Source: Flavisolibacter longurius
GTDB lineage: Bacteria > Bacteroidota > Bacteroidia > Chitinophagales > Chitinophagaceae
Assembly (NCBI GenBank): GCA_013327885.1
Contig: JABUMY010000005.1
Coordinates: 272,128-336,127 of the forward strand
Direction of reading: 5' to 3'
DNA: 64,000 bases
Below are positions 63,606 to 64,000 of the stretch, in pieces (within the stretch, counting starts at the first letter, position 1; each line of letters opens with the position of its first letter). The notes under the pieces are model-generated. The model saw nothing but the letters and a program-made list of their open reading frames with translations. It ran no database searches and had not been told where the DNA came from. Both the position numbers and the translations under genes were made by a program.

Positions 63606-64000
63606 ATGGCAAAAGCAACAAAAAAAGCCGCAGCAAAAAAAGGCAGCGCTTCTTCCAAAGGAGCCGCTAAAAAAGGTGGCGCTTCTAAAACTGCTTCCAA
63701 AGCCTCTTCTAAATCGGCTTCAAAAGGAGCAGCCAAAAAAGGCACCGCTTCCAAAGCTTCTTCAAAAGCAGGATCAAAAGCTTCGTCCAAAGGAGCTCCT
63801 GCCAAAAAAGGTGCTGCTAAAAAAGGCGGCATGATGAGCAAAGGCGCTGCTAAAAAAGGTGCCGCTTCTAAAACCGCAGCAAAAAAAGGCAGCGCTTCTT
63901 CCAAAGGAGCCGCTAAAAAAGGTGGCGCTTCTAAAACTGCTTCCAAAGCCTCTTCTAAATCGGCTTCAAAAGGAGCAGCCAAAAAAGGCACCGCTTCCAA
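63606..64000 (+). CDS. Lys/Ala/Ser-rich histone-like protein, 3' end outside window
   Basis: ATG 63606; 131 codons to the window edge. Composition almost entirely Lys, Ala, Ser, Gly and Thr (MAKATKKAAAKKGSASSKGA), like the C-terminal tails of histone H1 and bacterial H1-like proteins, so binding to DNA or RNA by charge is likely. A 246-base unit (82 residues) repeats in tandem: 63628-63754 is identical to 63874-64000. Full length unknown. Confidence 0.75.
   Translation, partial: MAKATKKAAAKKGSASSKGAAKKGGASKTASKASSKSASKGAAKKGTASKASSKAGSKASSKGAPAKKGAAKKGGMMSKGAAKKGAASKTAAKKGSASSKGAAKKGGASKTASKASSKSASKGAAKKGTAS

Noticed and set aside
63599..64000. 133-codon minus-strand frame rich in Ala, Glu, Leu and Phe
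   Set aside because: It is the mirror of the Lys/Ala/Ser-rich plus-strand gene, whose repeats keep the opposite strand open.

Overview
The window reads as chromosomal DNA of a Bacteroidota bacterium, most likely Chitinophagaceae or a close relative. Reasons: promoters of the Bacteroidota type (TTTG, about 19-22 bases, TAnnTTTG) before rRNA, ribosomal-protein, fusA and icd genes; little use of Shine-Dalgarno sequences; a probable type IX secretion sorting domain; DUF4476, DUF2807 and DUF4382 proteins; and a TPP riboswitch in front of a TonB-dependent receptor. The taxon is inferred from these traits, not from a database search.

Layout. 1-9.1 kb: an edge-truncated lipoprotein, 2-oxoglutarate dehydrogenase E1 and E2 (minus strand), rpsT, a secreted M14 carboxypeptidase, an unknown gene followed by the orphan C-terminus of a second M14 gene, and an MFS transporter. 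9.85-21.94 kb: two complete rRNA operons in tandem on the minus strand (16S, tRNA-Ile, tRNA-Ala, 23S, 5S). They share a 5,954-base unit, and only 72 bases separate them. 21.9-31.9 kb: truA, a DUF4476 protein, a lemA/TPM operon, pgk and gap, a DUF2807 protein, then a TPP riboswitch and TonB receptor on the plus strand. 32.2-43.2 kb: phoH, a small lipoprotein, fluC, ppa, a half-size TauE/SafE protein, an NlpC/P60 hydrolase, an ECF sigma factor with a membrane partner, a Crp-type regulator, icd, two unknown genes, a HI0933-type flavoprotein, a secreted protein and map. 43.3-55.7 kb: the S10 and spc ribosomal-protein genes in one direction from rpsJ to secY. 55.7-64 kb: a lipoprotein, a parallel beta-helix protein, a membrane-flippase-like protein, a DUF4382 lipoprotein, fusA, and a Lys/Ala/Ser-rich histone-like protein running off the window.

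The most unusual signal is a family of intergenic arrays. Each is built of degenerate 7- or 8-base words in one arm, answered by reverse-complement words in a second arm, so the whole can fold into a long imperfect hairpin. Each locus uses its own word. Thirteen lie between ribosomal-protein genes, and twelve of those begin within about 8 bases of the upstream stop codon. Related arrays sit beside the 3' ends of the spacer tRNAs in both rRNA operons, directly after the TPP riboswitch, before a sigma-factor gene, and in frame inside a flavoprotein gene. I do not recognise this as a named element in Bacteroidota. The closest known parallel I can name is the short tandemly repeated repetitive heptamers of heterocystous cyanobacteria.

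Functionally the window is mostly core metabolism and translation: TCA cycle (odhA/odhB, icd), lower glycolysis (gap, pgk), pyrophosphate recycling, ribosome synthesis, protein export (secY) and N-terminal processing (map). Added to this are a thiamin-responsive outer-membrane importer and several envelope proteins.
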